NCBI GenBank assembly: GCA_900759225.1
Contig: CAAEUM010000163.1
Span: 1-6,704, forward strand
Direction: 5' to 3'
DNA: 6,704 bases
Source: Lachnospiraceae bacterium
GTDB taxonomy: Bacteria; Bacillota; Clostridia; Lachnospirales; Lachnospiraceae
The position numbers and the translations under genes were made by a program. Every line of letters begins with the position of its first letter. Position 1 is the stretch's first letter. The notes under the pieces are model-generated. The model had not been told where the DNA came from, searched no databases, and saw nothing but the letters and a program-made list of their open reading frames with translations. Positions 1 to 5,495 of the stretch are shown piece by piece.

Positions 1-858
1 ACGATTCCAAAGGATGCAGCGGAAGGAACCTATGAGGTACAGCTTGCTGCAGCAGCAGACAGCGGAATTTCTGATACAGCCGTTTTGGATTTCACGATCA
101 GCGAGAATGAGTACGGACAGAGCAGCTTTACAACAGAGTATCCGGCTCAGGAGGGCCCGTCCGGAACTACCTTTACATTTAACACTACGCTTGTAAATAA
201 TGGTGCAGATACCCAGTCCTACAGCCTGTCTGCACAGGCTCCAAGCGGCTGGCAGGTAAGCTTCAAACCAGCTGGCGAGACCACTCAGATTGCGGCCATT
301 GATGTTGACTCTGCCGGGACACAGGGGATCAGTGTAACAGTGGTTCCGCCGGAAAATGTAGAGGCTGGGGAATATGCTGTTCCGGTTACAGCAGTTTCAT
401 CAAAAGAAACCATGAAGCTGGATCTGAATGTAAATATTACCGGAACGTACGGTCTGGAAGTGACTACACCAACCGGGCTTTTAAGTCTGGATACTTCTGC
501 CGGAAAAGAAACAGCAGTAACGTTAAATGTGATCAATCACAGCAATGTGGCACTGGAAAATATCAGCCTGACTTCTTCTGCACCGGCAGGCTGGACAGTG
601 GAATTTGACAATTCTACCATTGAAAGCCTGGAGTCAGGGGCAACAAAGGAAGTGGTTGCACACATTACACCAGGGGAGGATGCGATGACAGGCGACTATG
701 TGACCTCCATCTCAGCGTCCGTTGCAGAAACCTCTGACAGCGCAGAATTCAGGGTTACAGTAAAGACTGCAACTGTCTGGGGAATGGTAGCCATTGCAAT
801 TATTGCTGCGCTGATTGCCGGTCTGGGCTATGTATTTAAGAAATACGGCAGAAGATAG
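1..858 (+). CDS. NEW3-domain membrane-anchored protein of an ABC operon (5' end missing)
   Basis: The frame is open from base 1 and ends at TAG 856-858, so this is the C-terminal 285 residues of a longer protein. At least two Ig-like repeats are visible. One spans about residues 58-134 (core 'VNNGADTQSYSL', 'APSGWQVSF', 'VEAGEYAVPVTA'). The other spans about 168-240 (core 'INHSNVALENISL', 'APAGWTVEF', 'AMTGDYVTSISAS'). Residues 1-28 ('AAEGTYEVQLAAA') match the end of a third copy. This pattern of [N/H] turn, 'AP.GW', then 'aGeY' strand is typical of NEW3 (NPCBM-associated, COG1470) domains. A hydrophobic helix at about 258-278 followed by a basic KKYGRR tail makes a C-terminal anchor with the repeats outside the cell. 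The ABC ATPase begins 11 bases downstream, so the protein is probably an extracytoplasmic partner of that transporter. No catalytic residues are recognised. The role of the repeats (substrate, wall or sugar binding) is inference. An N-terminal signal peptide would be expected upstream of the window. Confidence 0.85.
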   Translation, partial: TIPKDAAEGTYEVQLAAAADSGISDTAVLDFTISENEYGQSSFTTEYPAQEGPSGTTFTFNTTLVNNGADTQSYSLSAQAPSGWQVSFKPAGETTQIAAIDVDSAGTQGISVTVVPPENVEAGEYAVPVTAVSSKETMKLDLNVNITGTYGLEVTTPTGLLSLDTSAGKETAVTLNVINHSNVALENISLTSSAPAGWTVEFDNSTIESLESGATKEVVAHITPGEDAMTGDYVTSISASVAETSDSAEFRVTVKTATVWGMVAIAIIAALIAGLGYVFKKYGRR

Positions 859-869
859 GCGGTGGCAGA

Positions 870-1823
870 ATGGATGGAATAACAAAACTTGAGCCGATTA
901 TTAAAATTTCCGGACTGACAAAGGAGTATGGGGAAAAACGGGCCGTTGATAATCTGTATTTAACCGTGGGAAAGGGCGAGGTTTTTGGTCTGCTGGGCCC
1001 CAACGGAGCAGGAAAGACTACGACGGTTCTGATGCTCTTGGGATTGACAGAGCCCACCGACGGGTTTGCCTGGATCGATGGACATGACTGCATCCGGGAT
1101 TCCATTGCGATCAAACAGATTGTTGGTTATTTACCGGATAATGTGGGGTTTTACAATGATTTAACCGGACGGGAAAATTTAAGATTTACTGGGAGATTAA
1201 ACGGATTAAAGGGAGATCTGCTGGAACAGCGGATCAAGGAGCTGCTTGCGCGGGTAGGCATGACTGACGCAGCAGATAAAAAAGCCGGGACTTATTCCAG
1301 AGGCATGAAACAGAGGCTGGGAATTGCAGATGTCCTTATGAAGGATCCCAAGGTCATTATTATGGATGAGCCCACCCTGGGAATTGATCCGCAGGGAATG
1401 CGTGAGCTTCTGGAATTGATCCGGGAGCTGGCAGAGAAGGATCACAGGACCATTATGATCTCCTCCCATCAGCTGCAGCAGATCCAACAGGTCTGTGACC
1501 GGGTGGGAATCTTTGTAGAAGGAAAATTGATTGCCTGCGGACCCATCAAGACCCTGGCGCAGCAGTTGGAAAAGGAGGGGCATTTTGTCACGGAAATCCA
1601 GGCTGACCCAATGGATGCCCGGTTAATACAGCTGTTGGAAGCCATTGAAAGTGTAAAGATGGTCAGCCGGGAAGGTCAGTCCCTAATCATTGATTCCACA
1701 GAAGATATTCGAAAGGAAATGGGAAGAAAGCTGGCAGAACAGGGTTATGCCCTGCTGGGATTAAAGCAGAAGGGAGGGGAGCTGGATGAAATCTACCGCC
1801 AATACTTTGAACAGGAAAATTGA
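870..1823 (+). CDS. ABC transporter ATP-binding protein (NosF/CcmA-like)
   Basis: This 317-residue cytoplasmic ATPase powers the permease encoded next to it. Walker A is GPNGAGKT at residues 43-50, the signature is SRGMKQR at 143-149 (a common variant of LSGGQ in ABC-2 type exporters), Walker B is KVIIMDEP at 161-168 with catalytic E167, the D-loop follows at 170-173, and the switch histidine is H200. At the Q-loop position the protein has 'GYLPDN' (D90 rather than Q), a variant tolerated in the NosF-like branch. The C-terminal ~90 residues form the regulatory extension usual in CcmA-type proteins (about 300 aa). The ATG at 870 follows a GGTGG at 861-865, which is a modest RBS, and lies 11 bases after the NEW3 gene stop, so translation is likely coupled. 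The family covers drug, bacteriocin, copper-site (Nos) and polysaccharide exporters. Sequence alone does not give the substrate. Confidence 0.93.
   Translation: MDGITKLEPIIKISGLTKEYGEKRAVDNLYLTVGKGEVFGLLGPNGAGKTTTVLMLLGLTEPTDGFAWIDGHDCIRDSIAIKQIVGYLPDNVGFYNDLTGRENLRFTGRLNGLKGDLLEQRIKELLARVGMTDAADKKAGTYSRGMKQRLGIADVLMKDPKVIIMDEPTLGIDPQGMRELLELIRELAEKDHRTIMISSHQLQQIQQVCDRVGIFVEGKLIACGPIKTLAQQLEKEGHFVTEIQADPMDARLIQLLEAIESVKMVSREGQSLIIDSTEDIRKEMGRKLAEQGYALLGLKQKGGELDEIYRQYFEQEN
1771..1781 (+). promoter_or_regulatory. Ribosome binding site inside the ATPase gene
   Basis: The purine-rich stretch AGGGAGGGGAG lies 4 bases before the ATG at 1786. It decides the permease start: translation begins inside the last 38 bases of the ATPase gene. 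A TTG at 1807 in the same frame is an alternative but lacks an equally good site. Confidence 0.65.
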
Positions 1824-2772
1824 TGTTTATCATCAGAGACAGGGGCTGGCTGCGCTGTATGAGAAAGAGATGACAGATCATTTCCGCAGCAGGCGGATTT
1901 TGATCGTGCTGGCCATCGTTGGGCTTACCAGCTTTGCCAGTCTTTACGGGGCGCTGTCAGCAATTACCTCAGGAAGTGAGGCAGAGTTTTTGTTCCTTCA
2001 GCTTTATACAGCCAGCGGGAATTTTATTCCCTCCTTTGCTTCCTTTATCGCTCTTTTAGGGCCCTTTGTAGGACTTGTTCTGGGATTTGACGGGATTATC
2101 GGGGAAAAATCGGAGCGAACCCTGTACCGTCTGGCTTCTCAGCCCATTTACCGGGATTCCATTATCAACGGAAAATTTTTAGCGGGAACTACAATTATTG
2201 TGATGATGGTATTTTCTATGGGCATCCTCATTGGTGCAGTGGGAATGCTGGTGACAGGTATTGTGCCCACAACGGAAGAGCTGGCAAGGATTTTTGTATT
2301 CCTTCTTTTTACCTGCGTGTATATTTGCTTTTGGCTGGCGTTGGCGCTGCTGTTTTCTGTAATCTGCAAAAACGCGGCTACCTCCGCAATGCTGTCCATC
2401 TCTGTCTGGCTGTTTTTCTCTCTTTTCATGACGATGCTTGTCAGAGTCATTGCAAATGCCATATATCCGCTGGGAACCGATGTGGAGATACTTTTAAATT
2501 CTGCTAAAAACTATTCCTGCCAGCTTGCATTAAACAGGATTTCGCCTTATTATCTGTTTAGTGAGGCAGTGACTACCATTATGAATCCCAGCATCAGAAC
2601 CATGGGGCTGATGACGATTCAATCTTTATCGGGAGCCATTGAGGGCTATCTGTCCTTTGGACAGAGCCTGCTTTTAATCTGGTCCCACCTGGCGGGACTG
2701 ATGGCGTTTATGTTAGGTACATTCGGCGCTTCCTACATTCTCTTTATGAAACAGGAGATCCGGGCGAAGTAA
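1786..2772 (+). CDS. ABC-2 type transporter permease (NosY-like)
   Basis: This 328-residue integral membrane protein has about six hydrophobic segments, near residues 38-60, 80-103, 131-158, 167-193, 201-228 and 295-320. Between the second and third lies the family hallmark, roughly 'D.I.GEKSERTLYRLASQPIYRD..I.GK' at 102-130. This is the conserved cytoplasmic coupling segment of ABC2_membrane_2/NosY (COG1277) proteins ('E...GTL.lLlsqPisR'). Length and topology fit a full-size subunit. A basic, polar N-terminus (to residue 37) precedes the first helix. The gene overlaps the ATPase gene by 38 bases and is third in the NEW3-ATPase-permease operon. Only one permease gene is seen, so it probably works as a homodimer, unless a second one lies upstream of the window. 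Substrate and direction (export is usual) are inferred from family only. Confidence 0.9.
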   Translation: MKSTANTLNRKIDVYHQRQGLAALYEKEMTDHFRSRRILIVLAIVGLTSFASLYGALSAITSGSEAEFLFLQLYTASGNFIPSFASFIALLGPFVGLVLGFDGIIGEKSERTLYRLASQPIYRDSIINGKFLAGTTIIVMMVFSMGILIGAVGMLVTGIVPTTEELARIFVFLLFTCVYICFWLALALLFSVICKNAATSAMLSISVWLFFSLFMTMLVRVIANAIYPLGTDVEILLNSAKNYSCQLALNRISPYYLFSEAVTTIMNPSIRTMGLMTIQSLSGAIEGYLSFGQSLLLIWSHLAGLMAFMLGTFGASYILFMKQEIRAK

Positions 2773-2801
2773 TACAGTCAAAAGGGCGTGGAGGCAAGAA
2801 T

Positions 2802-2828
2802 ATGAAAAAGGGGAACCGGCCGCTTTAA
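2802..2828 (+). other. Orphan gene start: 8-codon ORF with strong RBS
   Basis: A near-ideal GGAGG (2790-2794) lies 7 bases before ATG 2802-2804. The frame codes only MKKGNRPL before TAA at 2826-2828, which overlaps the stop of the convergent kinase gene. It sits 29 bases after the permease stop, exactly where a fourth operon gene would start. It may be the remnant of a deleted downstream gene, whose MKK- start looks natural, or a chance RBS/ATG pairing. No function is claimed. Confidence 0.3.
2807..2826 (-). terminator. Weak candidate terminator of the two-component operon
   Basis: Read on the minus strand, AAAGCGG pairs with CCCCTTT around a six-base loop, with one C-C mismatch in the seven-position stem. 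It is followed by a T-rich end (CTTTTTCAT). It overlaps the kinase stop codon. The stem is short and imperfect, so this is only a possible intrinsic terminator. No better hairpin was seen between the two convergent operons. Confidence 0.25.
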
Positions 2829-4150
2829 GCCATCTGCGGATTTAGCAGCAGGGAGGCCTCAAAAATGCCGTTTTCATAGGTGTAGTTTAAAATGCCATGG
2901 TAGCGCTCTGCCAGAGAGCGGACGGATGTTGTACCTGTACCGAAATCCCGGCGTTTGGAGGAGAGGAAGCGGCCCTCCTGGCAGCAGATCTCATGGGTAT
3001 AGGTGTTTCGGATGCTGATCGTGATCATGGACTGGCCGGCCTGTCCCATATTAATAGAGATAAAGGGGGTACCGGATGTCTGGCGCAGGCAGGACTCTAC
3101 GGCATTTGCCAGCAGATTTCCAAGGATGGTGCAGAAATCAATGTCCGGCATGGACAGCTTTTCCGGCAGGGATACGCTTACAGAAACCTGGATGGAGTGC
3201 TGCCTGGCGATCTCCAGGTAATAATTTAAAAGGGAATTGACCCATATGTTGGAGCAGTAGGTTACATTGTCAAAGGGTACCATGGTACCCAGGTAGTTTT
3301 CAATGTAATCTAGTGCTTCTTTTGTTTTAGACTGCTGCAGCAGCCCCTTTAGGGTAATAAGCTGGTGACGGAAATCGTGGCGCGCCTGTTTCATCTGCTC
3401 CAGGTTTGCCTGCAGCTCCTCCATCTGGGAGGTCTGGAGGCTGGTAAGAAATCGCGAGGTACGCAGCTGCTCTTTTATGGCATAGCTCTGGGCCAGCCTG
3501 GATAAGGTGCGCAGGGTTACATAGTGTACGGTGTAGAGGCAGCATAGCCAGCAGAGGGCGATCAAAAGAAAACGGGGATAGCTGTTGATATAGATTTCCG
3601 GGGAAAGTCCCAGGGCATTTAAGTTAAACATGAAAAAGAAGAAAACGGGAATCAGGGTCAGGGGCTTCCATATAGGAAGGGAACGGGTATGTTTTACGGC
3701 CTCCTGAAGATGGAAGGACAGAAGGTGCCAGGCGCTTAAGGAAAGGACGAAATAAAAAAGGAGGAGATAAAGCTCTTCCAGCAAAGCAGGGCTTTTTCCA
3801 TAGTCAAGACCTAAGGTGAAGCCCTGCATGGCCTGTGCAAGGAATACGGCACCGTCGGAAAAATTTTTAAACAGAAAAAGAGCATAGAAAATAACCTGGA
3901 AATCAAGCTTTACCAGAAAAGAGCACAGAAGGCTGTTGAGGAAAAGAGAGATGCAGGACCACAAAATATCGAGAAGGGTAAATTCATCTAAGAGGGGGGA
4001 GGCCATCAGGAAGAGGATGCAAACAAAAAGCAGGTATCCCAAAAGAATACCTGTGGTCTTTTTTGCTCCGTATCTCCAGTCCCTTCGGAAGGTAAACAAA
4101 AAGGGCAGAAGGACGGATGAAAACTCAGCTATAAGGATTAAAATGGTCAT
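2825..4150 (-). CDS. Sensor histidine kinase, AgrC/VirS-type (GHKL ATPase domain)
   Basis: This 441-residue membrane kinase phosphorylates the LytTR regulator encoded just before it. The N-terminal half is very hydrophobic, with about six or seven helices (near 2-20, 33-51, 60-80, 84-108, 124-145, 160-180, 191-211), as in peptide-sensing HPK10 kinases. A charged linker follows at about 215-255. The H-box is 'ARHDFRHQL' with likely phospho-acceptor H258. The N-box is 'TILGNLLANAVES' at 341-353 (N345, N349). The asparagine form of the G1 region is 'ISIRNT' around N382. The G2 region is 'GTGTTSVRSLAERYHG' at 404-419, a variant of the commoner 'hGiGL.sv'. A GGAGG inside the end of the regulator gene (plus-strand 4157-4161) lies 6 bases before the ATG. 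That ATG shares bases with the regulator TGA (ATGA), so translation is coupled. The signal is unknown, and no AgrB/AgrD-like genes are adjacent. Confidence 0.9.
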   Translation of the reverse strand: MTILILIAEFSSVLLPFLFTFRRDWRYGAKKTTGILLGYLLFVCILFLMASPLLDEFTLLDILWSCISLFLNSLLCSFLVKLDFQVIFYALFLFKNFSDGAVFLAQAMQGFTLGLDYGKSPALLEELYLLLFYFVLSLSAWHLLSFHLQEAVKHTRSLPIWKPLTLIPVFFFFMFNLNALGLSPEIYINSYPRFLLIALCWLCCLYTVHYVTLRTLSRLAQSYAIKEQLRTSRFLTSLQTSQMEELQANLEQMKQARHDFRHQLITLKGLLQQSKTKEALDYIENYLGTMVPFDNVTYCSNIWVNSLLNYYLEIARQHSIQVSVSVSLPEKLSMPDIDFCTILGNLLANAVESCLRQTSGTPFISINMGQAGQSMITISIRNTYTHEICCQEGRFLSSKRRDFGTGTTSVRSLAERYHGILNYTYENGIFEASLLLNPQMA

Positions 4151-4878
4151 CCAAAGCCTCCGTTCAGCTTGCGGAACTGATAGTCTGCATATTTCTGATG
4201 AATCTCCGGCCTTATATTTCTTGTAATAGGCAGATATTCGCCGGTAGTTACAATAAAGTTTGATTTTTCCAGGGCAGTTACCTTATTCATGTTAACAATA
4301 CAGTTCCGGTAGCAGTGAAGGAACTGTGGAAATTCCAGTATCATGGAAGAAAAATCATCAAAACGCATATAGGTGCGGACAATCCGGTCTTTTAAGTGGA
4401 TCTGTATGTAGTGGTTAAAATAGTCCGTATAAATAATGTCATCGATGGGAATCTTCACCATGATCCGGCTTTCCTTTACCTCAATATAGCGGGATTGCCG
4501 GGACGGTGCATGTTTCAGATAGTAGTCCATGGTTCGGGAAAAGCTGTTGTATGCAATGGGCTTTACAAGATAATCCAGAGCCCGCACTTCAAAGCCCTGG
4601 ACTGCGAAATCTGTGCTGACTGTGGTAAATACAATGGCACAGTCCCCATCCTGTTTTCTGATCTCCTCTGCCAGGGAAATGCCGGAGGCTTTAGACTGAA
4701 AAAAAATATCCACAAATACCAGATGAAACATGCCAGGCTTCCATTGAAACAAAAAATCCTCCGTATGGCTGTAAATGGTTGTATTCTGGTAGATGTGGGC
4801 TTCGGTACAATATTCAGTTATGAAATCAAGCAGACGGTGGGCATCCGAGCGGGAGTCGTCAATAATTGCAATATTCAA
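4147..4878 (-). CDS. LytTR-family response regulator (AgrA/VirR type), TTG start
   Basis: This 243-residue DNA-binding regulator is the partner of the downstream GHKL kinase. The receiver domain spans residues 1-120: acidic pair D7 D8 ('IIDDS'), phospho-acceptor D57 ('VFVDIFF'), switch threonines at 85-86 ('VFTTVS') and K106 ('LVKPI'). The LytTR DNA-binding domain is at about 130-232 ('RYIEVKESRIMVKIPIDDI' ... 'FLHCYRNCIVNMNKV' ... 'LPITRN'). The receiver normally starts 2-5 residues before its first beta strand. That rules out the in-frame ATGs at 5016 and 4926, which would add 46 or 16 residues with no RBS. TTG 4878-4876 gives L/M-NIAIIDDS and has AAAGGA six bases upstream. Length then equals the family norm (about 240). 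The stop overlaps the kinase ATG by 4 bases. Targets are unknown, and LytTR proteins often control their own operon or a secreted-peptide, toxin or transport locus. Confidence 0.88.
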   Translation of the reverse strand: MNIAIIDDSRSDAHRLLDFITEYCTEAHIYQNTTIYSHTEDFLFQWKPGMFHLVFVDIFFQSKASGISLAEEIRKQDGDCAIVFTTVSTDFAVQGFEVRALDYLVKPIAYNSFSRTMDYYLKHAPSRQSRYIEVKESRIMVKIPIDDIIYTDYFNHYIQIHLKDRIVRTYMRFDDFSSMILEFPQFLHCYRNCIVNMNKVTALEKSNFIVTTGEYLPITRNIRPEIHQKYADYQFRKLNGGFG

Positions 4879-4884
4879 AATAAA

Positions 4885-4890
4885 TCCTTT
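4885..4890 (-). promoter_or_regulatory. RBS deciding the TTG start of the response regulator
   Basis: On the minus strand AAAGGA lies 6 bases before the TTG at 4878. The upstream in-frame ATGs at 4926 and 5016 have no comparable purine run, and 5016 also lies upstream of the candidate promoter. Confidence 0.65.
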
Positions 4891-4954
4891 CGTAAGGCCG
4901 GTCCGGCAAAAACGGACAAAAAGCATGGCTGAATCGTTTCCAATTTGTAAGTTA

Positions 4955-4983
4955 AGTATAGTATAGGGGATGGTAAAAAGCAA
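4955..4983 (-). promoter_or_regulatory. Sigma-A type promoter of the regulator-kinase operon
   Basis: On the minus strand the -35 TTGCTT (4983-4978) and -10 TATACT (4960-4955) are separated by exactly 17 bases. A second overlapping TATACT occupies 4965-4960. The implied transcript starts near 4948, with a leader of about 70 bases to the TTG start. Position, spacing and hexamers agree well with a vegetative promoter, though no experiment supports it here. Confidence 0.6.
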
Positions 4984-5037
4984 GAGAAATTGGGAAAATA
5001 TGTAGGAATAAGTCAAAATTTTCCATACAAATTAAAA

Positions 5038-5066
5038 CAGCATTAAAAGTTGTGGGAACAATGCTG
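5038..5066. repeat. Inverted repeat in the divergent intergenic region
   Basis: The arms CAGCATT (5038-5044) and AATGCTG (5060-5066) are perfect complements. An inner GTT (5049-5051) can also pair with AAC (5057-5059), leaving AAAA as a bulge and GTGGG as loop, for about 10 base pairs in total. On the minus strand the second arm is followed by TTTTAATTT, so it could act as a weak terminator or attenuator in that direction. It could equally be an operator about 55 bp upstream of the regulator promoter -35. Confidence 0.45.
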
Positions 5067-5078
5067 TGAAAGGCAGGG

Positions 5079-5107
5079 GTATAGAGGCCGTAAAAAGGGG
5101 CATACTT
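5079..5107 (+). promoter_or_regulatory. Candidate sigma-G (forespore) promoter of the SASP gene
   Basis: GTATA (5079-5083) fits the -35 pattern GHATR, and CATACTT (5101-5107) differs by one base from the -10 pattern CATWHTA. The gap is 17 bases, close to the usual 17-18. Transcription would start near 5113-5115, about 80 bases before the SASP start codon. SASP genes are classic sigma-G targets, which raises the prior for this match. Confidence 0.5.
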
Positions 5108-5128
5108 TTTTGTAACTAAATGGAAAAG

Positions 5129-5168
5129 CCGGTCATGCAAGGGACAGGGGGTCCGCGCTGCAGTCCGG
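5129..5168 (+). other. Possible folded leader before the SASP RBS
   Basis: CCGG (5129-5132) can pair with CCGG (5165-5168), and TGCA (5136-5139) with TGCA (5159-5162). They enclose a small GGAC/GTCC hairpin (5142-5145 with 5151-5154). Together these form a stem with internal loops that ends about 10 bases before the RBS region (5177-5186). Each helix is only 4 base pairs and unsupported by comparison, so the structure is tentative. Confidence 0.25.
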
Positions 5169-5193
5169 TTGACAAAGGAAAGGAAGCCTTGAG

Positions 5194-5412
5194 ATGGGAA
5201 AAGAAAACAGCAAAAAGAAAGGGTTTGAGCCTCACAGCCTAAATCCCCAGGAACAGTTAAAATTTGAAATTGCCCAGGAGCTGGGATTGGAGCATAAGGT
5301 ACTGGAGGGAGGCTGGAGAAGCCTTACAGCCAAGGAAAGCGGCAGGATCGGCGGTCTGATCACAAAGAGAAAGCGGCAGTTAAGAAACGAGTCTCTGAAG
5401 GGGGTGCAGTAG
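5194..5412 (+). CDS. Small acid-soluble spore protein, alpha/beta type (SspF-like)
   Basis: This 72-residue protein binds and protects DNA in the dormant spore and is degraded at germination. Residues 21-29 ('QLKFEIAQE') match the alpha/beta SASP segment carrying the spore-protease (GPR) cleavage site, here between E25 and I26. Residues 39-60 ('GGW..LTAKESGRIGG.ITKRK') match the second conserved block. The 'GGW' and 'AKESG' elements are closer to Bacillus SspF ('NGGWGEIRARDAGNMVKRA') than to the major SspA/B type ('TSRANGSVGGEITKR'), though the 'GG.ITKR' ending is of the major type. The extra basic head (KENSKKKG) and tail are plausible for minor SASPs of 60-75 residues. An AGGA at 5181-5184 lies 9 bases before the ATG. 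The gene diverges from the two-component operon and has its own sigma-G-like promoter. It is the strongest evidence that the organism makes spores. Confidence 0.85.
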   Translation: MGKENSKKKGFEPHSLNPQEQLKFEIAQELGLEHKVLEGGWRSLTAKESGRIGGLITKRKRQLRNESLKGVQ

Positions 5413-5431
5413 AAGCAGGACGCAAAAAGAG

Positions 5432-5460
5432 TGGAAATGGCACCGGGAATCCGTTATACT
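5432..5460 (+). promoter_or_regulatory. Candidate sigma-A promoter of cbiG
   Basis: TGGAAA (5432-5437, four of six matches to TTGACA) and TATACT (5455-5460) are 17 bases apart. Transcription would start near 5467, leaving a leader of about 30 bases. That is too short for a cobalamin riboswitch, and none is seen. No intrinsic terminator lies between the SASP gene and this promoter. Confidence 0.4.
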
Positions 5461-5495
5461 GTATCTGAATGAAAGGTAAAGGGGGGCTTTTTCCA

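Noticed and set aside
4396..4932. 178-codon plus-strand ORF opposite the response regulator
   Set aside because: It is the antisense of a clearly identified LytTR gene; its sequence has no family features of its own.
4948..4956. TAAGTTAAG fits the published LytTR half-site pattern
   Set aside because: A LytTR site needs two direct copies about 10-13 bases apart. The nearest other partial match (AAAGTTGTG at 5046) is about 90 bases away, and this copy overlaps the -10 of the promoter. Most likely chance.
4952..5140. 62-codon minus-strand ORF upstream of the response regulator
   Set aside because: It covers the candidate promoter and the inverted repeat, has no RBS or recognisable composition, and its content resembles translated AT-rich spacer.
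5169..5174. Perfect TTGACA hexamer before the SASP gene
   Set aside because: A matching -10 would fall inside the coding region after the start codon, and none is seen. It is not a usable promoter for this gene.
5120..5242. 40-codon plus-strand ORF beginning MEKPVMQGTGG, overlapping the spore protein start
   Set aside because: No ribosome binding site, and it runs out of frame into the SASP gene, which has family support. Treated as noise.
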